A stretch of 64,000 nt of DNA, taken from contig JAIBDD010000016.1 in assembly GCA_024679565.1 (NCBI GenBank), positions 1-64,000 of the forward strand, given 5' to 3'. The notes beneath the pieces were generated by a model. It was not told the origin of the DNA, did not search any database, and worked only from the letters and a program-made list of their open reading frames with translations. A program made the position numbers and the translations under genes. Origin of the DNA: Bacteroidota bacterium (GTDB lineage: Bacteria; Bacteroidota; Bacteroidia; NS11-12g; UBA9320). Below are positions 9,417-19,698 of this stretch, one piece after another (position 1 is the first letter of the stretch; every line of letters begins with the position of its first letter).

Positions 9417-12400
9417 TTAGCGGATGATTTGAATGGTGCCCTGAGTCTGTTGTCGAATGGTTTTCTTACCCTTATATTTAATGTAGTACGGATACACCCC
9501 TTTTGGCATGCGTTTTCCCATATAATTACCATCCCATTCAAAGTCTTTGTCATTCGTTTCAAACACTTGCTCACCCCATCGATTAAAAACAGCCATATAG
9601 AAGTCTGTCACACCTGCTGTGCGCACATGGTAATAATCATTCACGCCATCTACGCCAGGAGAAAATGCTGTTGGGATAACGACATACACCGAATCGTCAA
9701 CACACACATCGATGCTAAAGGAATCTTTACAACCACCTCTATTTTCTACATACAACCAAATAACATATTTATTGGTATCTGTTTTATAGATATGGCTTGG
9801 ATTATCCATCGTTGAATACGCTTGCTGGGTACTATCACCAAAGTACCATGTCCCTTGTGTAGCCCCAACCGTGTAGTTGATAATTTGCAACTCAGGGTCA
9901 AAAGGATTTAAACAGATTCCTTCGGTTGGTGTAGTTATAAAATACGCATTGATACGCGGGTAGGAAGGAATATATATACCCGAATCAAGGATACATTTTG
10001 TATTTAAGTTCTGTATTCTAAAGTCATACGTAGTTGCGACCTGTGCACTTATTCTATTCGTAAACCTTGGCGGAGTTGTAAACCACCTTACACTGTAAGG
10101 GTCGGTTAATCGAGGTTGCAATTCAGCAAAACCAACCGTCCCATAACATTGTGTGTCTGAGGTTATGGCATCCGTTTCTATTTTAGGAAATACATTAATG
10201 TATACACTATCACTATATGAATCAGAACATCCGTCGGTTATCGTTACATGAACCCATTGTGAATTTGGAGGCCGCACAAAAACATTACGCAGTTTTGAGG
10301 CTGAGGCCGACCAATTATATGCATAACTCGTACCTGCCCCTCGTAAGCCCCCTGCCACCAATGTAGACTGCTCTCCATAACAAAGTGAATCATCATCATA
10401 GGTAAAACTACCTTTTAAGGTGTCAAGCACATCAATGTATGCGCTATCGGTTGTATAACATGTTGCCGTACCAAATCGATACAATATTTTATGATTCCCA
10501 GACCCGGAGAGGTTTGGGTTAAATAGGCTATCTCCGAACGTTGTTCCTGTCCATGTACCTCCATAAGGTGTCCCAGATAAGGTTAAAGTGGTATCGCTAA
10601 AACAGTAAAAGGGTTGATATTGTGAGATACGGGCAATCGGTCTCGCCCCCACTTCAATTTCACAAGAGTCTATACAGCCATAACGTGAAAAATAATATAA
10701 ACGATGAGTTCCGACTCCAGCCGTTCCAGGATCAAATCTTCCTAAGCTGCTATCCAGCACACCAGGTCCGATGAAATAACCCCCAGATTGCTCTGCGTAC
10801 AAAATAATTGAAGGGTCCGTTTCACACAGCAAAGTATCTTGTTGGATATTTGACTGAGGGTGAACCACCATAATCATACTATCCCTGCAACCATAGGCAT
10901 CATAATAAAGCTTGTGCACGCCTCTACCTGCAACAATAGGAGTAAAGTAATTGCCAGATATCCCTGCACCAGTCCATCTCCCACCACCAGGCGTTCTTCT
11001 GGCACTTGACCAGTTTAGTAATAACCTTGGATCCTCGATACAAAACTTCAAAGTATCGTTGTAAATACGTGTTGGGCGCACGTACATAATCTTTTCATCC
11101 TTGCAACCATTTAGATGGTAAAACATCGTATCGTTATACGAAGTACGATTTATAGAGTATACAAATGAAGGGTCATATTCTCCAGTTATAGAGTCAACAA
11201 TTCCACGTCCTACCCAATATCCACCTGCAGGCCATCCAGCATAAGTAAATCCATTGCTCCCGTCTGGACACAGAACCTGATTACCTCTTGCGCTTATTGG
11301 TTTTACGTATACCAAGGTTGTATCCATGCAACCATTTGCATTATAGACAAGTTGTTTATTGCCGGAGCCAGCCAAACGCGGCACAAACCAACCCGACCTT
11401 CTATCATTAAAACCAGGACCAGACCAAACACCCCCTATTGGGCTAAAGTTGAGCAATATTGAATCTGTTGATTGGCAAACGGTGTCAAACTCTTGAGCAA
11501 AAACCGTAAATACGTTTATTCTCTTCGTATCGGAACAACCATTCCAGGTGTATGTTACTATGTAAGTCCCTGTATCAACAGGATTAAACAATCCAGTACT
11601 GTCTATATTCGGGCCCGACCATATACCACCTGCAGGGTTTGCTCCTGTTACTCGAAACGGGGACAAACCTGGACAAGATGCATCTGGAGGCCCAGCATCA
11701 AAAGCAATAACATGGACGATTGTGGTATCAATACATCCTGCAAAATGATAAATCTCAAGGTGTGAACCAGCACCGGCTGTTGGAGCGTCAAACAACCCAG
11801 TTGCGAAATCCGTGATGCCATTTCCAGTCCAATAACCGCCTACAGGAGTAGCTGTTAAATTAAAGGGATTGGCTGCTTCACATACGGTTGTATCCCCACG
11901 AGCCACAGGTGGGCTCACAACTTCTATCCAAATAGAATCTGTACCCGGGATTGAAACACCGTCAGAAACAGTCAATTTCACCCAGCCAGAGGTCAGCGGA
12001 CAATAGGTATGCGGACCAAAGCTGCCATTTATTCCTGATGACCAATTGAATACATATAAGCTAGAATCACCTCCTGTTACTTCTGCCGTTATTTCAGTGC
12101 AAGTTCCGTTACATACTGTATCCGGATCCGCAATTAAGTTTACATAAATTGGGCAATTGGTAATGTCAAATGTCGTATCAGAATGTAACGTCCAAGCCGA
12201 ATCACATCGATCATATTTTATAGCATCAAATTCAACTGTATAAGTCCCACTGCGGTCTAACATGGGTGTTACATTTAACACAAATGTGTCTGTTTCGTTG
12301 TTGGCGTCACAATTAATTGGAGTTAACGTCACTCCAGGATTGATTGGCCCTGTCACCGTAAAATTAGAACCTGATAATGAGTCGCAGTTCCACTTTTGAT

Positions 12401-12890
12401 CAAGTTTTATACCCACTTTAGAATCTTCACAACTCACCGTAGGTGGCATAATTTTCGGTGGCAAGATTGGTATAACTTTGGTTGTCCAACTGGCTTCCCA
12501 CCCATCACAATACTTACTCGCATCGCTATGAAAGTATATTGTTAAACATGAATCCGTCGTGGTATAAGAACTTGGCGTACTTGATCCTGAAATCTTACCG
12601 CTTAGCTTATTGGCCGTAGTGTCTTTCCCGTCATATAAGATAAGGTAATCCAGATCGGCCTCTGTACAAAACGATGAAAAACTTAACGTAATACTTTCAG
12701 CACCTGGTACACAAATCGTAAATATATAGTCTTCATTGTGGTCATAATCTAAGGATGTACTCCCGTTGTCGCTATCAAAAAAATTACCCTTACAATCACT
12801 CACCTTTGCATTACTCATGTAAAAGTCGTTTTGCGCGTAGCTTGTAATGGCAAAAATTAAAAATATTGATATGGCAATCAGTTGTCTCAA
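9417..12890 (-). CDS. T9SS type B (gliding motility-associated C-terminal, CHU_C) secreted protein with N-terminal CUB-like domain and tandem GGxWxGxG repeats
   Basis: Signal peptide; CUB-like N-terminus (LDYLILYDGKDT...); seven ~65-aa Cys-paired repeats; C-terminus VVIPTAFSPGVDGVNDYYHV...YNRWGEQVFET-like CHU_C signature. TTG start overlaps the upstream stop (TTGA). Confidence 0.88.
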   Translation of the reverse strand: MRQLIAISIFLIFAITSYAQNDFYMSNAKVSDCKGNFFDSDNGSTSLDYDHNEDYIFTICVPGAESITLSFSSFCTEADLDYLILYDGKDTTANKLSGKISGSSTPSSYTTTDSCLTIYFHSDASKYCDGWEASWTTKVIPILPPKIMPPTVSCEDSKVGIKLDQKWNCDSLSGSNFTVTGPINPGVTLTPINCDANNETDTFVLNVTPMLDRSGTYTVEFDAIKYDRCDSAWTLHSDTTFDITNCPIYVNLIADPDTVCNGTCTEITAEVTGGDSSLYVFNWSSGINGSFGPHTYCPLTSGWVKLTVSDGVSIPGTDSIWIEVVSPPVARGDTTVCEAANPFNLTATPVGGYWTGNGITDFATGLFDAPTAGAGSHLEIYHFAGCIDTTIVHVIAFDAGPPDASCPGLSPFRVTGANPAGGIWSGPNIDSTGLFNPVDTGTYIVTYTWNGCSDTKRINVFTVFAQEFDTVCQSTDSILLNFSPIGGVWSGPGFNDRRSGWFVPRLAGSGNKQLVYNANGCMDTTLVYVKPISARGNQVLCPDGSNGFTYAGWPAGGYWVGRGIVDSITGEYDPSFVYSINRTSYNDTMFYHLNGCKDEKIMYVRPTRIYNDTLKFCIEDPRLLLNWSSARRTPGGGRWTGAGISGNYFTPIVAGRGVHKLYYDAYGCRDSMIMVVHPQSNIQQDTLLCETDPSIILYAEQSGGYFIGPGVLDSSLGRFDPGTAGVGTHRLYYFSRYGCIDSCEIEVGARPIARISQYQPFYCFSDTTLTLSGTPYGGTWTGTTFGDSLFNPNLSGSGNHKILYRFGTATCYTTDSAYIDVLDTLKGSFTYDDDSLCYGEQSTLVAGGLRGAGTSYAYNWSASASKLRNVFVRPPNSQWVHVTITDGCSDSYSDSVYINVFPKIETDAITSDTQCYGTVGFAELQPRLTDPYSVRWFTTPPRFTNRISAQVATTYDFRIQNLNTKCILDSGIYIPSYPRINAYFITTPTEGICLNPFDPELQIINYTVGATQGTWYFGDSTQQAYSTMDNPSHIYKTDTNKYVIWLYVENRGGCKDSFSIDVCVDDSVYVVIPTAFSPGVDGVNDYYHVRTAGVTDFYMAVFNRWGEQVFETNDKDFEWDGNYMGKRMPKGVYPYYIKYKGKKTIRQQTQGTIQIIR

Positions 12891-13333
12891 CGGCGCACGA
12901 TACTTATTTCGTCGGTCTGAATTGGGTTGCTGGCATTACCCGCGCGATCTGTAAATATGAGTTCATAGGTTGTCAGTTCATTTTCGCTAGACCCTAGCAA
13001 AAAAGTATTTTTTAATTTTACCGTTAGTTCGCCTGCAATATCTAAATTGGCGTCGATTGGCGCTAACAAGCCTACATGCTGAAAATCTGAAGTTTCAAGC
13101 CTTAAATCATGAATACCAAGCGGCTTAATATCCGGGTTTTCGTAACCCAAATCGCCATCGGGATCTGAGTACTTAAATGTAATCAATATAGAGTCTTGAA
13201 ACTCTTTCACTTCACGTGGCTGAATATCTACGTACTCAATAATAGGAGGTCCAGAAGGTTTCTCGACTAGAGTTACCTCGGTACAACCTAAGGAAAGCAT
13301 TATTATAGTAGTGAGGTAAAGTAGTTTTTGCAT
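12887..13333 (-). CDS. lipoprotein, uncharacterised beta-rich domain
   Basis: Lipobox MLSLGC; paralog-like to 60581-61102. Confidence 0.65.
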   Translation of the reverse strand: MQKLLYLTTIIMLSLGCTEVTLVEKPSGPPIIEYVDIQPREVKEFQDSILITFKYSDPDGDLGYENPDIKPLGIHDLRLETSDFQHVGLLAPIDANLDIAGELTVKLKNTFLLGSSENELTTYELIFTDRAGNASNPIQTDEISIVRR

Positions 13334-13338
13334 GCGTT

Positions 13339-14286
13339 CTATTTCAATTTTAAGGTTGCGTATTCTTTCGCTCTAAACAGGGAGTTATCATTTGGCGCTT
13401 CGCTCGAATTGACTCCGTCAGAAACATGAGTTCTTAACCAAATCACATCCCCACTTTGCCAATCTGCTAGTGAAATAGTGGCTCGGTGATAAAATGACTC
13501 ATCTTCACCAAAATACCCTTTGGCCGTTTCGGGGCTGCCTGTGTAAGTCAGCGTCGTCATTTTCGTACTATCAAAATCATTCGCCATTATAGACAGATCA
13601 ACAGACGCGTTGGTGAGTTGATCTGGAGTTAACCCATCATCTTCAAACGACACCCAAATCTCAACACTTGAGGCACCCGATGGTATATTCATGGACTTAT
13701 AGATCCCATTTCGTGAGACAACGCTTCCATTTACTTTCGCGATTATTCCATTTAATTGAACTGGGTAATTTGACGCCGTTGGAACTTCCCCGTTTTGGTT
13801 TAACGCCCCATTGTCAATCCATGTTTCAATGTTCTTAATGTATTCGTCTTTCTTCTGAGGCCAATCGCTGTCGGGATCCGCCAGAATTGGCATTGTTCCA
13901 GAATTACCGTTAATATCAACCAACATCCGCCTTACAAGCATACTTGTAGACGCGTTGCCCGGAGTTACCCTTGCCGTTAGTGGGTTCATATCATCTTGTT
14001 TGATAATAGGCTGACCAATCAGTGTGTTGTAAGATGATTCAATTGTTCTAAAATCTGGCTCGAAATTTCCGTCATGACATCCTGAATTTGCACACGTTGG
14101 TAAGAATATGTTTGCATGTATCCCTTCAATGGTGTTCGGATCTAAATCCGCCTTTGAACCATCTACTTTTTCATGCTCTTGCCCTACGGTTTGATTATCG
14201 TAAGGATTGGTCACGTCTGGATCTGAACTGTTACATCCAACTGATAATAGTACCCCTAAAAAATATAGCGCACTTAGTTTTCTCAT
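13339..14286 (-). CDS. lipoprotein with cytochrome-c-like CX4CH domain
   Basis: Lipobox LLSVGC; IHANIFLPTCANSGCHDGNFEPDF... MPILADPDSDWPQKKDEYIKNIETWIDNGAL resembles planctomycete-type cytochrome c domains. Confidence 0.65.
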   Translation of the reverse strand: MRKLSALYFLGVLLSVGCNSSDPDVTNPYDNQTVGQEHEKVDGSKADLDPNTIEGIHANIFLPTCANSGCHDGNFEPDFRTIESSYNTLIGQPIIKQDDMNPLTARVTPGNASTSMLVRRMLVDINGNSGTMPILADPDSDWPQKKDEYIKNIETWIDNGALNQNGEVPTASNYPVQLNGIIAKVNGSVVSRNGIYKSMNIPSGASSVEIWVSFEDDGLTPDQLTNASVDLSIMANDFDSTKMTTLTYTGSPETAKGYFGEDESFYHRATISLADWQSGDVIWLRTHVSDGVNSSEAPNDNSLFRAKEYATLKLK

Positions 14287-15629
14287 ATCCTATCAAATAA
14301 TGATTTTGAACCAGGGTTTACGAATCCAGCATTTAACACCGCATCTTTTACACCGAATATATCTGCCACCGTTAACACATTGTCTGTAGTTAAACCAATT
14401 TGGTTCGACTCACTACCTACAATCATATTCGAAGGAACGTTGGGACCAGCCATCAAGCTCCATACACGTCTTGTGTTGGCATCGCCACTATGGTCATAAC
14501 CATACCAGTCATTTTCATCTTGAATTGGGTTCGGGTTTAAATTTCTACCACACTCTGGCGTAGCCAACATAATTGTCTTTCCAGCCATTTCAGGAATCTC
14601 TTTTTGAATGTAATCCCACAACCAGCCAACTCCGTGGTCCGCTCTATGCAATGATCTCAGATATCCACTAAAATTACCATGACACCCATCAACGTTGGTA
14701 AGATTGACTACCGTAATTTTGGGTTTAAAGTATTTCATTACCTCAGCTGCATACGCAAGAGTATTCAAATCACCACTGCTTCCTGCAGGAGGACGTGCCA
14801 GTCCGCCAGTTTGTTTTTTAGTAAACATCTCTCTGACGAATTTTTTAATATTTTCTTTTTCATCTTCTCCGTTGCGGATGCCTTGCACTTCTCCATTTTT
14901 GATTCTAAACGAATTGTTTAAGAATTCTCTCATCTTCTGAATCGGCTCAAGTTCCTCATCTGGATGATACACTTTGGCATTACTCAGTACGTCCAAGCCC
15001 TCGTTGCCAAACGTAATACTAGGCGCAACAAAATTTGCTCCATACTCGGTACCGTACATTTCATGATTACTTGAGTTTAGTAAAGGAAATGAATTCCCGA
15101 TACCAGAACCAACAAACCATACATCTGAAGCTTTAAACCCTCTGTGTCTCCTCAAATATTCAAAAATGGTAGGCGAATTGGGTCTAACTTTTAATCCTTG
15201 TGCTGTAGACCGACTTCCCGTTAATAAGGAATTTAGCCCCCCGTAATGCCCTCCATTCACCGCTTCGACTTCAGGAAACAACAAACCCTGAGACTGCAAA
15301 GTGTTGGTCAATAACTTGGGAATTGGTAGACTTCCTGTCGGCTCATTGGTCGGTGTTGTACCATACACAATCTTTTTGTCAGGAGCCGTCCCGTTAAACA
15401 TGTTGTACATGATATTGCCGCCGATGTCTACGCCTTGGCTACCAGACAAATATTGCTGCAATACCGATTCCTGCTGTCGCACACCTCCGGCAAATAACAC
15501 ATATATCACGTGATCTGCAAGCTCAGCGTTTGTTTTGGCAAACAATCTACCCGAAGGTAATATATAAGGGAACGCGGCACTTCCTGCTGCGGTCAAGCCT
15601 ACTTTTTTAACAAATTCTCTTCTTTCCAT
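14283..15629 (-). CDS. DUF1501-like protein with twin-arginine signal
   Basis: MERREFVKKVGLTAAGSAAFPYILPSG Tat signal; VIYVLFAGGVRQQESV resembles DUF1501 N-termini. ATGA overlap with the downstream gene. Confidence 0.65.
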   Translation of the reverse strand: MERREFVKKVGLTAAGSAAFPYILPSGRLFAKTNAELADHVIYVLFAGGVRQQESVLQQYLSGSQGVDIGGNIMYNMFNGTAPDKKIVYGTTPTNEPTGSLPIPKLLTNTLQSQGLLFPEVEAVNGGHYGGLNSLLTGSRSTAQGLKVRPNSPTIFEYLRRHRGFKASDVWFVGSGIGNSFPLLNSSNHEMYGTEYGANFVAPSITFGNEGLDVLSNAKVYHPDEELEPIQKMREFLNNSFRIKNGEVQGIRNGEDEKENIKKFVREMFTKKQTGGLARPPAGSSGDLNTLAYAAEVMKYFKPKITVVNLTNVDGCHGNFSGYLRSLHRADHGVGWLWDYIQKEIPEMAGKTIMLATPECGRNLNPNPIQDENDWYGYDHSGDANTRRVWSLMAGPNVPSNMIVGSESNQIGLTTDNVLTVADIFGVKDAVLNAGFVNPGSKSLFDRI

Positions 15630-15637
15630 AATGCGAC

Positions 15638-16135
15638 TTAATAAAACTGGTACTCATCTGCAGATGCAAAGGCCGTGTACACCAACTCTGGTGTGATATT
15701 CGGATTTGCTTCTATGTAATTAACGAAAAATGCTTTTTCAATTTCGGTTGGTATCCGTACAAAAAACAATTTGTACGTATCAGTAATAAACGAATCCAAG
15801 TCCGTTCTCATTTCATCGTTGGTTGGCATAACCACATTACCATTATTCATGTAGTTACTAACGATTACCTCATTTATCAGTGCTTTATCGCCAAACGATT
15901 CAATAACACGCTCTGTGCGTATCAATTGATTACTGGAAATTGCTTTCTGATGTAACGTGGTATACAGAATAGAAATGAACTGCTTATTGGACTTTGATCT
16001 GTCTTTTATCAAACTCTTATCTTCAATGTCGACATCGTTGACATCGTACGTAGCGATAACATCCTTTTTGCACGACGCAAGACTGATGATGGCCACACCT
16101 ATTATGATTAAATACTTGTTTTTAAAAATCCGCAT
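15638..16135 (-). CDS. small lipoprotein
   Basis: Lipobox IISLASCKKD; C-terminal FFVRIPTEIEKAFFVNYIEANP; overlaps upstream CDS by 14 nt. Confidence 0.6.
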   Translation of the reverse strand: MRIFKNKYLIIIGVAIISLASCKKDVIATYDVNDVDIEDKSLIKDRSKSNKQFISILYTTLHQKAISSNQLIRTERVIESFGDKALINEVIVSNYMNNGNVVMPTNDEMRTDLDSFITDTYKLFFVRIPTEIEKAFFVNYIEANPNITPELVYTAFASADEYQFY

Positions 16136-17054
16136 ACTCGTCTGTTATTATGATTTCTTTTTGAAGGTTTCTAAAGTCTTGAGTACTCTGGAGTGTTTGA
16201 AAATGACTGGACACCTCTGAGGTGGTTGGATCACGATCCAACAAGGTTAAATACGTCCAACGTATCAACCCTTCATAAAACTCATCCGATTCTGTCAACA
16301 GTTTGCAGTACCCCCCTTTTGTGGCAGCAAAACCGCCAAAGAGTGGACCGACTTCGTTTCTCTCTATGATGTTAAAGGCAATATCAAATTCTGTTTGGGT
16401 CGGAAAACGATAAAACAAATCGTCAAATGAAGCATTCACAAAATTGAATGTATTCATATTGATTTCGTCATAGACATTGTTGTTTAGCATCCGCGCAAAT
16501 ACTTCATTCAATGTTATTTCCTGATTCCTGAATTCATATTTGGCATCAAGGACTTCTTGATTTCGCTTAATCTTATCCAGTGCCGCAAAAACACGTATAG
16601 AGTCTCCAAGCAATCTTCCTTGTCTTAAAGAATTGTTTGCATTGCCTATATGCCTCGTAAAGGATGGCGTTTCAGCTCCTTCAACCATCCTTGACTTAAT
16701 AATTATATACAAGCGCTCTCCATAAGCGATTGAGTAACTAGAGTCGCCTACGACTTCAGCTGAATCCGTCTGTAATTTTGTAACTAGAGTCTCTCTACTT
16801 GCCTTACTTAAGTTATTCTCCTTAAGTAAATCAGTCTCAAACGCCAATTCGGTTTCAAGAGGTGTTCTGCCGATTAAATCAATAAATACACGTGTAACAT
16901 AGCCTTCAATCTTAATCGTAGGAATACGGTGGGGTGAAATGGCTGTATTGTTGTCAAAGTTTTTGTCTTCTGTTTTTTTACATGATACAAAAACCGTAGT
17001 CAATAAGACTAAACAAAAAACCCATTTAATAAAAGAATTAGAGGTACACGACAT
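16122..17054 (-). CDS. lipoprotein with DUF1549/DUF4214-like motifs
   Basis: Lipobox TVFVSCKK; YVTRVFIDLIGRTPLETELAFE and WTYLTLLDRDPTTSEVSSHF motifs. Confidence 0.6.
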   Translation of the reverse strand: MSCTSNSFIKWVFCLVLLTTVFVSCKKTEDKNFDNNTAISPHRIPTIKIEGYVTRVFIDLIGRTPLETELAFETDLLKENNLSKASRETLVTKLQTDSAEVVGDSSYSIAYGERLYIIIKSRMVEGAETPSFTRHIGNANNSLRQGRLLGDSIRVFAALDKIKRNQEVLDAKYEFRNQEITLNEVFARMLNNNVYDEINMNTFNFVNASFDDLFYRFPTQTEFDIAFNIIERNEVGPLFGGFAATKGGYCKLLTESDEFYEGLIRWTYLTLLDRDPTTSEVSSHFQTLQSTQDFRNLQKEIIITDEYADF

Positions 17055-17170
17055 GTTGAAGTAGCAAAAGCATTATACCAAATATACGAAAATCTCTTCA
17101 AATATTTGTCTCAAAACCCCTAAAAAGGTTGCATCAATTACACCAAAACATGTGAATATGGCAAAATAAT

Positions 17171-18385
17171 CTAGCCAACAGCCTCTAGTATTTCTCCGTC
17201 ATTTTGTTCCGATTTAGCTTTAACCTTCTGATTTTTAATCAAACCAAAAGTCATAATTAAACTGGTGAAGATTACTACATATAAGATTACACTTTCAGGG
17301 AAGGCTGTGGATATCAAATCAGAAGGGATAGAGTAAAACAATAAGACAGTAATCAACCCTCGAGGTGCAACAGCAAGTAACGGCTTACCTATTCCTTTGC
17401 CAAAAATCTTTAACAACAACCAACGCACCAAAAACATCATACTGGTAATCACCACACTTAACACCAAAGCTTTAACATCAAGAAGACTCGACAAAACCAT
17501 CGACATCCCGAATATTAGAAAGAAAAATGTGCGTAGCACAAAAGCGGTTTCGCGGGTAATAATGTGAAAATTATGCTCCATAAGTTTGAGCTCCATTTTA
17601 CTAATTCTATTGGCTAATGCCCCTCTAAAAACGAGTTGATTGTTTTTGAGCATTAACCCAAAAATCAAAATCAAAATCAAAGGACTTAGGTGTAGGCTCT
17701 TCTCAATGGCATAAAGTCCCATCAGAATGGCCAGAAATAGGAAGATTTTAACTTTGGTTTTTATGAATTTAAACAAGAATATCAACCCAAAACTAGTCAG
17801 TATGGAGATTACAATGGTGACCAGCAATTTTACCGAGAAATTGGTCACCTCTTGAACCGGATCCGGGTTATGAAGCATCCCAATAATGAAGTAAAACAAC
17901 ATGATGCCTAGGATATCCGATATGCAGCTTTCATATATTAAAAACTCCTTTTTATCAGGGCGCAATTGGTCGACACTTGGTATAACAATCGCACTACTGA
18001 TTACAGACAATGGCGTCGCATACAAAAACGCAGAGCCAATGGTCATGTCAAAGACGAAATAGAGTAAAAAAGCAATAACAAGAACGGACCCAATCAAGCC
18101 CAAAGCAGCCATACCCAACGACTTTTTTATCAGAGGTATACGCTCCTTGCTTAATTCTAAATCTAGCGCTCCCTCAAGTACAATCATAACCAAACCGACT
18201 ATACCCAAAACCTCCAGTGGTTGCGCCAAACTCGCTGAATCTATGGTATAGAACTGGCCTAAAATGGCCCCAGCACCTATTAGCATTAAAACCGACGGAA
18301 TACTTGTTCGCTTACTAAATTCTGTAAACAAATACGATGCTATAATGGCGAGTGAACCCGCAATAATCAGTTGATACGCAGTCAT
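17171..18385 (-). CDS. cation:proton antiporter (CPA family)
   Basis: Multi-TM; FTEFSKRTSIPSVLMLIGAGAILG, LVMIVLEGALDLEL, APRGLITVLLFYSIP. Confidence 0.85.
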   Translation of the reverse strand: MTAYQLIIAGSLAIIASYLFTEFSKRTSIPSVLMLIGAGAILGQFYTIDSASLAQPLEVLGIVGLVMIVLEGALDLELSKERIPLIKKSLGMAALGLIGSVLVIAFLLYFVFDMTIGSAFLYATPLSVISSAIVIPSVDQLRPDKKEFLIYESCISDILGIMLFYFIIGMLHNPDPVQEVTNFSVKLLVTIVISILTSFGLIFLFKFIKTKVKIFLFLAILMGLYAIEKSLHLSPLILILIFGLMLKNNQLVFRGALANRISKMELKLMEHNFHIITRETAFVLRTFFFLIFGMSMVLSSLLDVKALVLSVVITSMMFLVRWLLLKIFGKGIGKPLLAVAPRGLITVLLFYSIPSDLISTAFPESVILYVVIFTSLIMTFGLIKNQKVKAKSEQNDGEILEAVG

Positions 18386-18497
18386 AAAACAAATTTGCTA
18401 TAAATCATAACATAATCAAACCTCTTTTGTGCATTACGCAACCAATAGTCTTGGTTTGGTGTGCACTATTTTCTCAAATAGCGCGCTAAAAACTCAC

Positions 18498-19658
18498 CTA
18501 ACGAATCATGTTTTGGGCCATACTTAGGTATTCATAAATATCTATTGGGTGGCCTTTCTCACGAATATGAGGCCTGGTTTGACCAAGTCTAACCACAACT
18601 AAATCACTCTCGGGAAGAATTAAGATGTACTGTCCGTCAATCCCGTGGGCATAGAAGAAGGGCTCTCCTTTATAGCTTGTACACCACCACTGATAGCCAT
18701 AACGCTTATTAGCACCACCTATTTTATCGAGTAATGGCGAAGGCTGTGTTGCTTCTTTAAAATACCAATTCGGGATAAGGGTGTCTTCTCCAACGACCCC
18801 TTCATTGAGATATAGGTAACCGAATTTTGCATAATCTCGTGCATTCGTATTAAAACAGCAGTAAGCCAGTTCGTCTCCACCGTCGTGATCCAAACTCCAA
18901 AAAGCATTTTCCTTCGCTCCTATGGGTTGCCACAATTTCTCACTGGCATATTCACTTAGTGTTTTCCCTGTAGCTGAGCTTATAATAAGACCTAACAACT
19001 GCGAATTCGCAGATTTATAGTTAAACATTTTTCCCGTCTCGTCAACAATTTCATAGCGGTCTAACAACTTCCGAGTATCGTTACCATATAGAGACCGAGC
19101 GGTAAAACCAAACGGATTCTGATAGCTTTCATACCAGTTGTACCCTGTACTCATGGTCAATACATGGCGTAAAGTGGTTGTGGTATCGTCTTTAAATTCT
19201 GGTAAAAATTCCGATATCTTCTGATCAATATTATCGATATCACCCTCTTTTATAGCACAACCGATTAAATGGCTACACATGCTTTTGGCCATAGACCAAG
19301 AATTGGTTTTAGACGTATCTGAATAACCGTCCCAATACTTTTCATATATCAACTCTCCTTTATGAATAACCACATAGGCCTTTGTCTCATAAGTGGCGTG
19401 ATATGTCTCTTCTTCTGGAGTTAATTGGTTTGATGCATAATTCTCGCCAATAGGCCATTCTATAGGAGACGATGATGCCTGCACCACCCTGTTGTCATAA
19501 TATACATGTTCATCAATCGTTGGCCCCATCCTGCCTTCTAAAATGGTATGACGGATCATAAAGAACATATAGTGGTTGCCGGATATAACAATAAACAATA
19601 CAACTGCTGCAACAAGTCCTACAACACCAATCACCAATCGCTTTAATAGTTTCTTCAT
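18498..19658 (-). CDS. serine hydrolase (beta-lactamase/class C family)
   Basis: NSWSMAKSMCSHLIGCAIKEGDI (SxxK), YNYKSANSQ-like YxN region, membrane-anchor N-terminus. Confidence 0.85.
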   Translation of the reverse strand: MKKLLKRLVIGVVGLVAAVVLFIVISGNHYMFFMIRHTILEGRMGPTIDEHVYYDNRVVQASSSPIEWPIGENYASNQLTPEEETYHATYETKAYVVIHKGELIYEKYWDGYSDTSKTNSWSMAKSMCSHLIGCAIKEGDIDNIDQKISEFLPEFKDDTTTTLRHVLTMSTGYNWYESYQNPFGFTARSLYGNDTRKLLDRYEIVDETGKMFNYKSANSQLLGLIISSATGKTLSEYASEKLWQPIGAKENAFWSLDHDGGDELAYCCFNTNARDYAKFGYLYLNEGVVGEDTLIPNWYFKEATQPSPLLDKIGGANKRYGYQWWCTSYKGEPFFYAHGIDGQYILILPESDLVVVRLGQTRPHIREKGHPIDIYEYLSMAQNMIR

Positions 19659-19698
19659 ATATGTGATAACAACGGTAATGTATCAATAGTTGTGATAC

